DNA from: Mesoflavibacter zeaxanthinifaciens DSM 18436
GTDB lineage: Bacteria; Bacteroidota; Bacteroidia; Flavobacteriales; Flavobacteriaceae
NCBI RefSeq assembly: GCF_000422365.1
Contig: NZ_KE383820.1
Coordinates: 26,552-90,551, forward strand
Reading direction: 5' to 3'
Length of the DNA: 64,000 nt
The notes beneath the pieces are model-generated. The model was not told where the DNA came from, searched no databases, and saw only the letters and a list, made by a program, of their open reading frames with translations. The position numbers and the translations under genes are program-made. Shown piece by piece: positions 16,021 to 24,245 of this stretch (the stretch's first letter is position 1; every line of letters starts with the position of its first letter).

Positions 16021-17145
16021 ATGAAAATTGTATTAGCACCAGACAAGTATAAAGGCTCATTATCAGGCTTAGAGTTTTGTAACATCGTAGCGCCAATTTT
16101 AAAGCAAACCGTCAATGCAGAGGTTATTAACGTACCGTTAGCAGATGGAGGAGATGGTACTATTGAAGTTGTTAATTATTACCTTAACGGAAACAATATA
16201 GAAGTTGAAGTTAATAATCCGGTATTTAATAAGGTAAAGGCAAACTATCTATATGCCGAAGAGTCTAAAACAGCTTTTATAGAAATGGCTGAAGCATCAG
16301 GTTTAAAGCTTTTAAAACCAGAAGAGCAAAATTGTATGAATACCACAACCTTTGGTACCGGACAATTAATTCTCGATGCGATTAATAAAGGTGCAAAACA
16401 CATCATTTTAGGAATTGGAGGAAGTGCTACTAACGATTGCGGAATTGGTATGGCAACCGCTTTAGGCTACCGTTTTTTAGATGAAACTAATAACCAAGTG
16501 AAGCCAATTGGTAGCGAGCTAATTAATATTAAATCTATTGATGATACGCATGTAGATTCACAATTAAAATCAGTTAGCATACAAATAGCATGCGATGTCA
16601 CAAATCCGCTTTTTGGTACAAATGGTGCAGCACATGTATATGCAAAACAAAAAGGTGCTTCAAAAAATGATATTCTATACTTAGATCAAGGTCTTCAAAG
16701 TTTTTCAAAAGTTTTAGATGCTCATTTCAATACAAATGTTCAAGACATTGCTGGAGCAGGAGCAGCAGGCGGAATGGGCGCAGGTTGCGTTACTTTTTTA
16801 AACGGAACACTATCACCAGGAATAGAACTAGTAAAACAAATAGCCGATTTTGATAATAAAATAAAAAACGCAGATTGGATCATTACAGGAGAAGGCAAGC
16901 TAGATAGTCAAACACTTTCAGGTAAAGCAATAGATGGTATCTTAAAATCTGCAAAATCAAAAGGGATTAAAGTAGCAACATTTTGTGGTAGTGTAGATTT
17001 AAGTCAAGAGGCACTTCAAAAAATAGGCATACAATACAGCGCATCCATTATGGATAAAGCAAAAAACTTTGAAGATGCTTTAGCAAATACAGAGACTTAT
17101 TTAAATCAAATCACTAAAGATTTTATACTTAAATCAAAATTATAA
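16021..17145 (+). CDS. Glycerate kinase (GlxK/GarK family)
   Basis: 374 residues, full length for the family. The N-terminal MKIVLAPDKYKGSLSG and VPLADGGDGTIEV are diagnostic, followed by GIGGSATNDCGIGMATALGY, GAGAAGGMGAGC and DWIITGEGKLDSQTLSGKA. This family phosphorylates D-glycerate, generally to 2-phosphoglycerate, which enters lower glycolysis via enolase. It ends the hydrolase-symporter-kinase operon and completes a pathway for the glycerate half of a glycosylglycerate. The stop lies 8 bp from the stop of the convergent DUF3098 gene with no terminator visible. Confidence 0.95.
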   Translation: MKIVLAPDKYKGSLSGLEFCNIVAPILKQTVNAEVINVPLADGGDGTIEVVNYYLNGNNIEVEVNNPVFNKVKANYLYAEESKTAFIEMAEASGLKLLKPEEQNCMNTTTFGTGQLILDAINKGAKHIILGIGGSATNDCGIGMATALGYRFLDETNNQVKPIGSELINIKSIDDTHVDSQLKSVSIQIACDVTNPLFGTNGAAHVYAKQKGASKNDILYLDQGLQSFSKVLDAHFNTNVQDIAGAGAAGGMGAGCVTFLNGTLSPGIELVKQIADFDNKIKNADWIITGEGKLDSQTLSGKAIDGILKSAKSKGIKVATFCGSVDLSQEALQKIGIQYSASIMDKAKNFEDALANTETYLNQITKDFILKSKL

Positions 17146-17153
17146 AGGGTAGA

Positions 17154-17411
17154 TTAATTTTTAGGCTTAGATAGTATTGCATAAACCTGTACGCCAAGAC
17201 CAATAATAACCAATGTTGGTGCTAGTCTAATGCGTCTCCAACTAAAAATTTCTGGGTTAAACACATTAGGGTCATCACTTCCACCGCCAGACATAAGTAT
17301 AAATCCAAGCGCCATAAGAGCAAGACCTATGAACATAAACTTATAATTGTGCTTTTTAAAAACCAATTCGGTTTTAAGATTGTTTTTGTTCTTGTTTTTA
17401 CTTTCGCCCAC
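17154..17411 (-). CDS. DUF3098 membrane protein
   Basis: 85 residues. A Lys/Asn-rich cytoplasmic N-terminus is followed by two transmembrane helices (about 25-41 and 63-79) separated by a short loop. The family is restricted to Bacteroidota and normally lies between ftsX and uppP. Here ftsX is on the expected side, but uppP is 8 kb away beyond the sugar island. The function is unknown; an envelope or division role is suggested by the neighbours only. Confidence 0.85.
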   Translation of the reverse strand: MGESKNKNKNNLKTELVFKKHNYKFMFIGLALMALGFILMSGGGSDDPNVFNPEIFSWRRIRLAPTLVIIGLGVQVYAILSKPKN

Positions 17412-17451
17412 GATGATTTATTATTTATAAGACAAATTTAAACTTTTTAAA

Positions 17452-17595
17452 TTAATCATATATATGTTTAATGGTATGTTTTTTTGGACTTACCTTTTCT
17501 ACTTGTGCTACTTTATTATTAGCTTCTGGTTTTGCTTTGGCAATGTAAATTACAATTGCTATAAGACCTATCAATACAAACGTTACTCTTTTCAT
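17452..17595 (-). CDS. 47-residue single-span membrane peptide
   Basis: A short minus-strand frame starts at ATG 17595-17593 and ends at TAA 17454-17452. The product begins MKRVTFVLIGLIAIVIYIAK, a perfect single membrane span, and continues with a basic tail ending KKHTIKHIYD. It lies between ftsX and DUF3098 in the same orientation. The positive N-terminus, hydrophobic core and polar tail are protein-like. I do not recognise a family. It is too short to be sure without comparison to relatives. Confidence 0.5.
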   Translation of the reverse strand: MKRVTFVLIGLIAIVIYIAKAKPEANNKVAQVEKVSPKKHTIKHIYD

Positions 17596-17733
17596 AACCG
17601 TTAATTTTAGGGATTAATTAAATTTGTTAATGTAATGGTATGGTCAGTCGCACTTAATTTTTTGGTTAAGTAAAGATAACGTGCTATTGTGTGAAGTATT
17701 GTTAACGCTAACGTTAAAAGCTGTTAAAGTTGT

Positions 17734-18609
17734 TTAATACAACTGGTCAGTTTTTAAATTTAAAAAACGTTGTGTAGCAAAATGTGTACTTATCCAAGTG
17801 ATTATAATCCCTAATAGGAAAACGGCTAAAAATAAACCACCAATTAAGACTAAACTTTGTCTAAGTGCTAATTCTGGAAACATTTTATCGACGTAGTAAA
17901 CAACAAAACCAAGTCCTATTAATGCTACAACAGCACCAAGAATACCAAGTTTTATGCTTTTCCAAACAAAAGGTCTGCGTATAAAGCTTTTTGTAGCGCC
18001 AACCATTTGCATAGTTTTAATTGTAAATCGTTTAGAGTAAACAGATAATCTAATAGAGCTATTAATTAAAAGTACAGCAATTAAAGTGAAGATAGCACTA
18101 AGCAATAATACCCAAAAGCTTATTTTTTTAACGTTGCTATTAATAAGTTCAACAAGACTTTCGTCGTATTTAACTTCGTCTACAAAGCTTTTTTCTTGTG
18201 CTAAAGCAGTTAATTCTTCTAACTTTTCGTTAGTTAAAAAATCGGCTTTCAACTTTACATCAATACTATTTTGTAAAGGATTATAACCAACTAGATCCAT
18301 AAAATCGTCACCAAATTCAGATTTCATTGCTTCTGCAGCGTCGTCTTTAGATACAAAATCGGTTGTTTTTACATAGTCTGCAAGCGCTAGACTTTTTTCA
18401 AGTTGTTTTATTTCAACATCCTTAGCAGTGTCTTTTAAATACACTGTTACGTTTACGTTTTCTTTCATAAAATCGGTTACTTTTTTCGCGTTAAGCAATA
18501 AAAAGCCAACAATTCCTAATAGAAAAAGTACTAAAGCGATGCTAATTACAACTGAAAAATAAGACGAAATTAAACGTCTTTTTTGATATCTGTCAAAAGA
18601 TGAACTCAT
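17734..18609 (-). CDS. ftsX: Cell division protein FtsX
   Basis: 291 residues. Four membrane helices (about 17-39, 167-187, 220-240 and 258-280) with a large extracytoplasmic loop after the first. The N-terminal SSSFDRYQKRRLISSYFS and the segments KTMQMVGATKSFIRRPF and NSSIRLSVYSKRFTIK are typical of FtsX, the permease-like partner of the ATPase FtsE that controls peptidoglycan hydrolases at the septum. ftsE is not in the window. The gene is divergent from leuS and heads the ftsX-peptide-DUF3098 group. Confidence 0.93.
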   Translation of the reverse strand: MSSSFDRYQKRRLISSYFSVVISIALVLFLLGIVGFLLLNAKKVTDFMKENVNVTVYLKDTAKDVEIKQLEKSLALADYVKTTDFVSKDDAAEAMKSEFGDDFMDLVGYNPLQNSIDVKLKADFLTNEKLEELTALAQEKSFVDEVKYDESLVELINSNVKKISFWVLLLSAIFTLIAVLLINSSIRLSVYSKRFTIKTMQMVGATKSFIRRPFVWKSIKLGILGAVVALIGLGFVVYYVDKMFPELALRQSLVLIGGLFLAVFLLGIIITWISTHFATQRFLNLKTDQLY

Positions 18610-18701
18610 AAAACGATGTTAGATTATACCGTAAAAATATAAATATTTTGGATTGCTTAATGTTTACAACGTTTAAACTTTCAACATTGTTATAATAAGT
18701 T

Positions 18702-18709
18702 TAAATTTG
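18702..18709 (+). promoter_or_regulatory. -7 element of leuS
   Basis: TAAATTTG matches TAnnTTTG. The in-frame TTG at 18707 falls inside this element, so translation must start at the ATG at 18737. Confidence 0.6.
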
Positions 18710-18736
18710 CGCTTTTATAAGCCGAAAAACAACAAG

Positions 18737-21700
18737 ATGCAATACGATTTTAAAAAGATAGAAGACCATTGGCAACAGTATTGGGCCAAAAACGAAACTT
18801 TTAAAGCCGAAAACAACAGCGAAAAACCTAAATATTATGTGCTAGACATGTTTCCTTATCCATCTGGAGCAGGATTACATGTTGGACATCCGTTAGGGTA
18901 TATTGCTAGTGATATTTATGCGCGCTACAAACGTCATAAAGGCTTTAATGTATTGCATCCGCAAGGTTATGATAGCTTTGGCTTACCGGCAGAACAGTAT
19001 GCTATCCATACAGGACAACATCCTGCAATTACAACAAAAACCAACATTGCTACTTATAGAAAACAGTTAGATAAAATTGGGTTTTCTTTTGATTGGAGTA
19101 GAGAAGTACGCACTAGTAATCCAGAATATTACAAATGGACGCAGTGGATTTTCATTCAACTGTTCAACTCTTGGTATAATATAGATTCAGATAAAGCTGA
19201 AGGCATTTCAACATTAGAAACACTTTTTTCTTCAGAAGGAAATACAACAGTTAACGCTGTTTGTGACGAAACAGTTGAAACATTTTCTGCTGAAGAATGG
19301 CAAGCCTTTTCATCTGAAAAACAACAAGACATATTATTAAAATACAGATTAACGTATTTAGCCGAAACTGAAGTAAATTGGTGTCCGGCTTTAGGAACTG
19401 TTTTAGCTAACGACGAGATTGTAAATGGCGTGTCAGAACGTGGCGGTCATCCTGTTGTGCGCAAAAAAATGACACAATGGTCTATGCGTATTTCGGCGTA
19501 TGCAGAGCGATTATTACAAGGTTTAGATAGCATCGATTGGACAGATGCGTTAAAAGAAAGTCAGCGTAACTGGATAGGTAAATCGGTTGGAGCATCTGTA
19601 ACTTTCAACGTAAAAGATCATAACGAAACCATCGAAGTTTTCACGACAAGACCAGATACTATTTTTGGCGTAAGTTTTATGACCTTAGCGCCAGAGCACG
19701 ATTTGGTTTCAAAAATTACAACACCAGAACAAAAAGATGAGGTAAATGCCTACATCGAAGCAACTGCAAAACGTAGCGAACGCGATCGTATGGCAGATGT
19801 AAAAACCATTTCTGGTGCATTTACAGGTGCGTATGCAGAGCATCCGTTTACTAAAGAACCAATCCCAATTTGGATTGGCGATTACGTATTGGCTAGCTAT
19901 GGTACAGGAGCAGTAATGGCTGTGCCTTGTGGCGACCAACGTGATTACGATTTTGCTAAACATTTTAATATCGAAATCCCAAATATTTTTGAAGGTGTAG
20001 ATATAAGCGAAGCAGCGTTTGCAGATAAAGAAAAAACCGTGATTGCTAATAGCGATTTCCTTAACGGAATGAACTACAAAAAAGCAACCAAACGCGCTAT
20101 TTTTGAGCTAGAACAAATAGGACAAGGACAAGGAAAAACCAACTACCGTTTACGCGACGCAGTATTTAGTCGTCAGCGTTATTGGGGAGAACCTTTCCCG
20201 GTGTATTATGTTAATGGTATGCCACAAATGATAGACCAAAAACATTTGCCAATTACCTTACCAGAAGTAGAAAAATATCTACCAACCGAAACTGGCGAGC
20301 CACCATTGGGTCGTGCAGATGTTTGGGCTTGGGATACACAATTAAACCAAGTGGTTAGCAACGATAAAATAGACGATAAAACGGTATTTCCTTTAGAGCT
20401 TAACACCATGCCAGGTTGGGCAGGAAGTTCTTGGTATTTCTTTAGATATATGGAAGAACAAGCTAATCGTGGTAACGCATTTGCAACCGAAGATGCACTT
20501 AACTACTGGGAAAATGTAGATTTATACATTGGCGGAAGCGAGCACGCTACTGGACATTTATTATATGCACGTTTTTGGACTAAGTTTTTAAAAGATAGAA
20601 ATTTTGTAAACGTAGATGAACCTTTTAAAAAGCTAATAAACCAAGGAATGATCTTGGGGACTAGTGCTTTTGTTTATAGAGTTGAATCTTTACCTATGAC
20701 TGGAAAGAAATCAACAGGTAATATTCAAGATAATGCGGTTAGATCAATTTTTTCGTCTTCTATTTATGTTTCTGCTGAGATAGCTAAACTTATAGAAAAT
20801 GATGATGTTGATAAAATTTCATCGGATTTATGGGCTAAAATTGTTGGAAGAATTAATAAAGAAATAAATGAAGTTAATGAGACTTTACCTGAAGGTGAAA
20901 CGAAATATGGGCAAACTAATATGCTTAAAGTTTCTGCTTTACATGTTAAAGTTCAATATGTAAATGCTTCAGATGAATTAGATATTGAAGGCTTAAAAGA
21001 AGATAGCGAATTTGGTGACGATTTTAAAGGTGCTATTTTTATTGGTGAAAATGGAGAAATAATTGAAGGAGATAATGATGTTTACAAAGTCGGTCGCGAA
21101 GTCGAAAAAATGTCAAAATCAAAATACAACGTGGTTAATCCAGATCAAATCTGTGAAGATTACGGTGCAGATAGCTTACGTTTGTATGAGATGTTTTTGG
21201 GTCCGTTAGAGCAAGCAAAACCTTGGAATACTGCTGGTATTACTGGTGTGCATGGTTTCCTTAAAAAATTATGGAAGTTATACGTAGACGATAACGGTTT
21301 AAAAATTACCGATACAGAACCTACAAAAGACAACTTAAAAACTTTACATAAAACCATTAAAAAGGTAGAAGAAGATATAGAAAATTTCTCTTTCAATACA
21401 TCGGTATCTACTTTTATGATTGCGGTTAACGAGCTAACAGCACAAAAATGTACAAGTCGCGATATTTTACAACCATTACTAATTTTAGTATCGCCATACG
21501 CGCCACATATTGCAGAAGAGTTATGGCATCAATTAGGTAATGAAATGTCAATTTCTACAGCGCCTTTCCCAGTTTTTGAAGAAAAGCATTTAGTAGAAAG
21601 CAGTAAGAATTATCCAATTTCGTTTAATGGTAAAATGCGTTTTACACTAGAATTACCTTTGGATATGAGCAAAGACGAAATAGAAAAAACCGTTATGGCT

Positions 21701-21787
21701 CACGAAAAAACACAAGAACAATTACAAGGACGTACACCTAAAAAAGTAATCGTCGTACCAGGTAAAATTGTGAATATCGTAGGATAA
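18737..21787 (+). CDS. leuS: Leucine--tRNA ligase with enlarged leucine-specific domain
   Basis: 1016 residues, against 860 in E. coli. Class I signatures are present: the HIGH-type site HVGHPLGY and the KMSKSK loop before YNVVNPDQICEDYGAD. An editing (CP1) domain includes TTRPDTIFGVSFM and the GTGAVMAVPCGDQRDYDFA region. Between GMILGTSAFVYR and GREVEKMSKS lie about 130 residues (~651-779), more than I recall in related LeuRS sequences; part is Ser/Asn/Glu-rich. The start is set at 18737 because the upstream TTG lies in the -7 promoter element. A GCAGGAAT-type terminator follows. Confidence 0.96.
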   Translation: MQYDFKKIEDHWQQYWAKNETFKAENNSEKPKYYVLDMFPYPSGAGLHVGHPLGYIASDIYARYKRHKGFNVLHPQGYDSFGLPAEQYAIHTGQHPAITTKTNIATYRKQLDKIGFSFDWSREVRTSNPEYYKWTQWIFIQLFNSWYNIDSDKAEGISTLETLFSSEGNTTVNAVCDETVETFSAEEWQAFSSEKQQDILLKYRLTYLAETEVNWCPALGTVLANDEIVNGVSERGGHPVVRKKMTQWSMRISAYAERLLQGLDSIDWTDALKESQRNWIGKSVGASVTFNVKDHNETIEVFTTRPDTIFGVSFMTLAPEHDLVSKITTPEQKDEVNAYIEATAKRSERDRMADVKTISGAFTGAYAEHPFTKEPIPIWIGDYVLASYGTGAVMAVPCGDQRDYDFAKHFNIEIPNIFEGVDISEAAFADKEKTVIANSDFLNGMNYKKATKRAIFELEQIGQGQGKTNYRLRDAVFSRQRYWGEPFPVYYVNGMPQMIDQKHLPITLPEVEKYLPTETGEPPLGRADVWAWDTQLNQVVSNDKIDDKTVFPLELNTMPGWAGSSWYFFRYMEEQANRGNAFATEDALNYWENVDLYIGGSEHATGHLLYARFWTKFLKDRNFVNVDEPFKKLINQGMILGTSAFVYRVESLPMTGKKSTGNIQDNAVRSIFSSSIYVSAEIAKLIENDDVDKISSDLWAKIVGRINKEINEVNETLPEGETKYGQTNMLKVSALHVKVQYVNASDELDIEGLKEDSEFGDDFKGAIFIGENGEIIEGDNDVYKVGREVEKMSKSKYNVVNPDQICEDYGADSLRLYEMFLGPLEQAKPWNTAGITGVHGFLKKLWKLYVDDNGLKITDTEPTKDNLKTLHKTIKKVEEDIENFSFNTSVSTFMIAVNELTAQKCTSRDILQPLLILVSPYAPHIAEELWHQLGNEMSISTAPFPVFEEKHLVESSKNYPISFNGKMRFTLELPLDMSKDEIEKTVMAHEKTQEQLQGRTPKKVIVVPGKIVNIVG

Positions 21788-21813
21788 ATTCCTGCAAAAG
21801 CAGGAATCTCTTT
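21788..21813 (+). terminator. Terminator of leuS
   Basis: ATTCCTGC pairs with GCAGGAAT around AAAA and is followed by CTCTTTT. The same stem is used at 48395-48421, and a shorter form at 1370-1420. Confidence 0.8.
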
Positions 21814-21865
21814 TGGATAAAATATCACACTGAGTTCATAGGAGTTTTAAATAAGAAAAGGTTGA

Positions 21866-21944
21866 GTCATTTCGACGCTAGGAGAAATCACATAATTATT
21901 ACATATCGTGTGCGATGTCTCACGTGAATTCGACATGACATGAC
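21866..21944. repeat. GTCATTTCGAC-type intergenic repeat remnant
   Basis: The block starts with GTCATTTCGAC and GGAGAAATCACATAA and ends in GAATTCGACATGAC, giving degenerate inverted ends. It looks like a decayed copy of an intergenic palindromic repeat found in many flavobacterial genomes. No gene is seen in it. Confidence 0.5.
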
Positions 21945-21957
21945 TAAAAAATACCAC

Positions 21958-21990
21958 AAAAGCCTTCAATAATTTTTGAAGGCTTTTTTT
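21958..21990 (+). terminator. Orphan intrinsic terminator
   Basis: AAAAGCCTTCAA pairs with TTGAAGGCTTTT and is followed by T residues. It lies ~170 bp after leuS with no gene in between, so it either backs up the leuS terminator or ends an undetected short RNA. Confidence 0.75.
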
Positions 21991-21994
21991 ATAC

Positions 21995-22101
21995 TTCTCG
22001 ATACAATTTGCTCGTACCTCATAAATCTCTCGAAGTGACGATAGTTTTAATCCCAATACGTCAGTTCGAGTGACGCGACGTAAGGAGCGTTGTATCGAGA
22101 A
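21995..22101. repeat. 107-bp element with perfect 12-bp inverted ends
   Basis: The ends are TTCTCGATACAA (21995-22006) and TTGTATCGAGAA (22090-22101). Inner sequences CTCGAAGTGACG and CGTCAGTTCGAG are also inversely related, so the whole element can fold into one long imperfect hairpin. It encodes no protein. A half copy is at 6729-6772. The remaining sequence to the ald start at 22242 shows nothing I can name. Confidence 0.7.
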
Positions 22102-22241
22102 CAAAAAATGCTAATTTTTCAAAATAAATCCTTCAAAATATCAATTCCATAAAAATCCTGTAAACACATCATTCTCTTTGGGATAGCTAAAAATTTCATT
22201 GTAATTTTCATACGCTATAATCTACAAATTCAATAAAAAAA

Positions 22242-23342
22242 ATGAAAATCGGTATTCCAAAAGAAATCAAAAACAACGAAAATAGAGTAGGTATGACACC
22301 AGCTGGAGTTTTCGAATTAATCAAGAACAATCACATTGTTTATGTACAAAAAGATGCCGGTTTTGGTAGCGGTTTTTTTGATCAAGATTACAAAGATGTT
22401 GGTGCAACAATTTTAGATGGTATTGAAGAAGTTTATGCCTCAAGTGATATGATTGTTAAGGTTAAAGAGCCAATTGCAGAAGAGTATCCGCTTATAAAAT
22501 CGCATCATGTGGTATTTACTTATTTTCATTTTGCGTCTAGTGAAGCACTGACTAAAGCTATGCTAAAAAGCGAAGCAGTTTGTATTGCTTACGAAACTGT
22601 AGAAGATATAGATGGCACATTGCCTCTATTAACGCCAATGTCTGAAGTTGCGGGACGTATGGCAATACAACAAGGTGCAAAATATTTAGAAAAACCAATT
22701 AAAGGTCGTGGTGTACTTTTAGGCGGTGTACCAGGTGTGCCACCAGGCAGAGTTTTAGTTCTTGGCGCAGGCACTGTTGGGATACAAGCCGCAAAAATGG
22801 CTGCAGGATTAGGAGCGCACGTTACTATTATGGATATAAACATGAAACAACTACGTTATGTAAATGATGTAATGCCAAATCATGTTGTTACAGAGTTTTC
22901 TAGCGAATTTAATATAAGAAAACGTATAAAGGATCACGATTTAATTGTTGGTGGTGTATTATTAAAAGGTGCAAAAGCACCAAACTTAATTACCAGAGAT
23001 ATGCTAAAAGAAATGCGTCCAGGAACAGTCATTGTAGATGTTGCAGTAGACCAAGGTGGTTGTGTAGAAACCTCAAAACCAACCACGCATGAAGAACCAA
23101 CTTATATCATAGATGATGTTGTGCATTATTGCGTTGCAAATATGCCAGGAGCAGTACCATACACTTCAACTTTAGCTCTAACAAATGTAACTTTACCTTA
23201 CGTTTTACGATTGGCCAATCAAGGTTGGAAAAAAGCTTGCGAAAACGATAAAATGTTAGCAAAAGGATTAAATGTTGTTAACGGAAAAATTGTATATCAG
23301 GAAATTGCAGAAGCTTTTAACTGGTCTGTTGATGCAGTTTAA
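22242..23342 (+). CDS. ald: Alanine dehydrogenase
   Basis: 366 residues. Ald reversibly deaminates L-alanine to pyruvate and ammonia with NAD+. The N-terminal MKIGIPKEIKNNENRVGMTPAGV, the VKVKEP segment with the substrate-binding Lys, and the NAD-binding LVLGAGTVGIQAAKMAAGLGA (about residues 174-194) are diagnostic, as is VDVAVDQGGCVETSKPTTH later. It is separated from leuS by 454 bp of repeats and terminators and appears monocistronic. An Lrp-type regulator lies 2 kb downstream, but no link is shown. Confidence 0.96.
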   Translation: MKIGIPKEIKNNENRVGMTPAGVFELIKNNHIVYVQKDAGFGSGFFDQDYKDVGATILDGIEEVYASSDMIVKVKEPIAEEYPLIKSHHVVFTYFHFASSEALTKAMLKSEAVCIAYETVEDIDGTLPLLTPMSEVAGRMAIQQGAKYLEKPIKGRGVLLGGVPGVPPGRVLVLGAGTVGIQAAKMAAGLGAHVTIMDINMKQLRYVNDVMPNHVVTEFSSEFNIRKRIKDHDLIVGGVLLKGAKAPNLITRDMLKEMRPGTVIVDVAVDQGGCVETSKPTTHEEPTYIIDDVVHYCVANMPGAVPYTSTLALTNVTLPYVLRLANQGWKKACENDKMLAKGLNVVNGKIVYQEIAEAFNWSVDAV

Positions 23343-23437
23343 AAAGAACTGACATTGTTTTTCTGACAAAATTACCTAACATTAAATTGGCTTACTTTTT
23401 GTTATATTTAAATCATTAATATTAAAAAGAGAAAAAC

Positions 23438-24148
23438 ATGTTTACAGGATATATGGGTTACTACATACTAATAGGTGTCATTGCATTAATAAGTGGTATG
23501 GTAAGTAGTCAATTAAAACGAAAATTTGCACATTACTCTAAGGTACATTTACGTAACGGAATGACAGGCGCACAAATAGCAGAAAAAATGTTAGCCGATC
23601 ATGGTATACAAGATGTAAAAGTAATTTCTACAAGAGGACAATTAACAGACCATTACAATCCAGTGGATAAAACCGTAAATTTAAGTGAAGTGGTTTACAA
23701 TCATGCTAACGCAGCAGCAGCAGCAGTAGCTGCTCACGAAGTTGGACATGCAGTACAACATGCTACAGCGTATCAATATCTAACGATGCGATCTAAACTA
23801 GTGCCAATTGTACAAGTCACATCAAGTATGTCACAATGGGTTGTAATTGGTGGTATAGTATTAATGGCATCTAATGCTTTAGGCGGTAGTGGTTTTTATG
23901 TAGCAGTTGCTGGATTAATTATGATGGGATTTGCTACCTTATTTAGTTTTATCACTTTACCTGTAGAGTATGATGCAAGTAACCGCGCATTAGCATGGTT
24001 AAAAGCTAAAAATATGGTAACTCCAGAAGAATATAAAGGTAGTGAAGATGCTTTAAAATGGGCAGCAAGAACATATTTAGTTGCAGCAATTGGTGCTTTA
24101 GCCTCATTACTATATTGGGCATTACAAGTATTTGGAAGTCGAGATTAA
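23438..24148 (+). CDS. Zinc-dependent membrane metallopeptidase (YugP type)
   Basis: 236 residues. A leading membrane helix (~6-24) precedes a zincin domain with AAHEVGHAVQH; H100, E101 and H104 form the HExxH motif. Two or more hydrophobic helices (~130-180 and ~205-225) anchor the C-terminal half. The family (Zn_peptidase_2) has no well-established substrate. The protein ends in ALQVFGSRD, similar to the end of the next protein. Terminator follows at 24174. Confidence 0.88.
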   Translation: MFTGYMGYYILIGVIALISGMVSSQLKRKFAHYSKVHLRNGMTGAQIAEKMLADHGIQDVKVISTRGQLTDHYNPVDKTVNLSEVVYNHANAAAAAVAAHEVGHAVQHATAYQYLTMRSKLVPIVQVTSSMSQWVVIGGIVLMASNALGGSGFYVAVAGLIMMGFATLFSFITLPVEYDASNRALAWLKAKNMVTPEEYKGSEDALKWAARTYLVAAIGALASLLYWALQVFGSRD

Positions 24149-24173
24149 ACAAATAAGTATTAGATTATAAATC

Positions 24174-24208
24174 AAGCCGAAGAGTAAAACGATTTCTTCG
24201 GCTTTTTT
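24174..24208 (+). terminator. Terminator of the zinc peptidase gene
   Basis: AAGCCGAAGA pairs with TCTTCGGCTT and is followed by T residues. Confidence 0.85.
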
Positions 24209-24245
24209 GTTTATATTTAAAATCTAATTAAACAATAATTTTTAT

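Noticed and set aside
21847..22104. 85-residue minus-strand frame after leuS
   Set aside because: It runs through two intergenic repeats and a terminator, and its composition is not protein-like.
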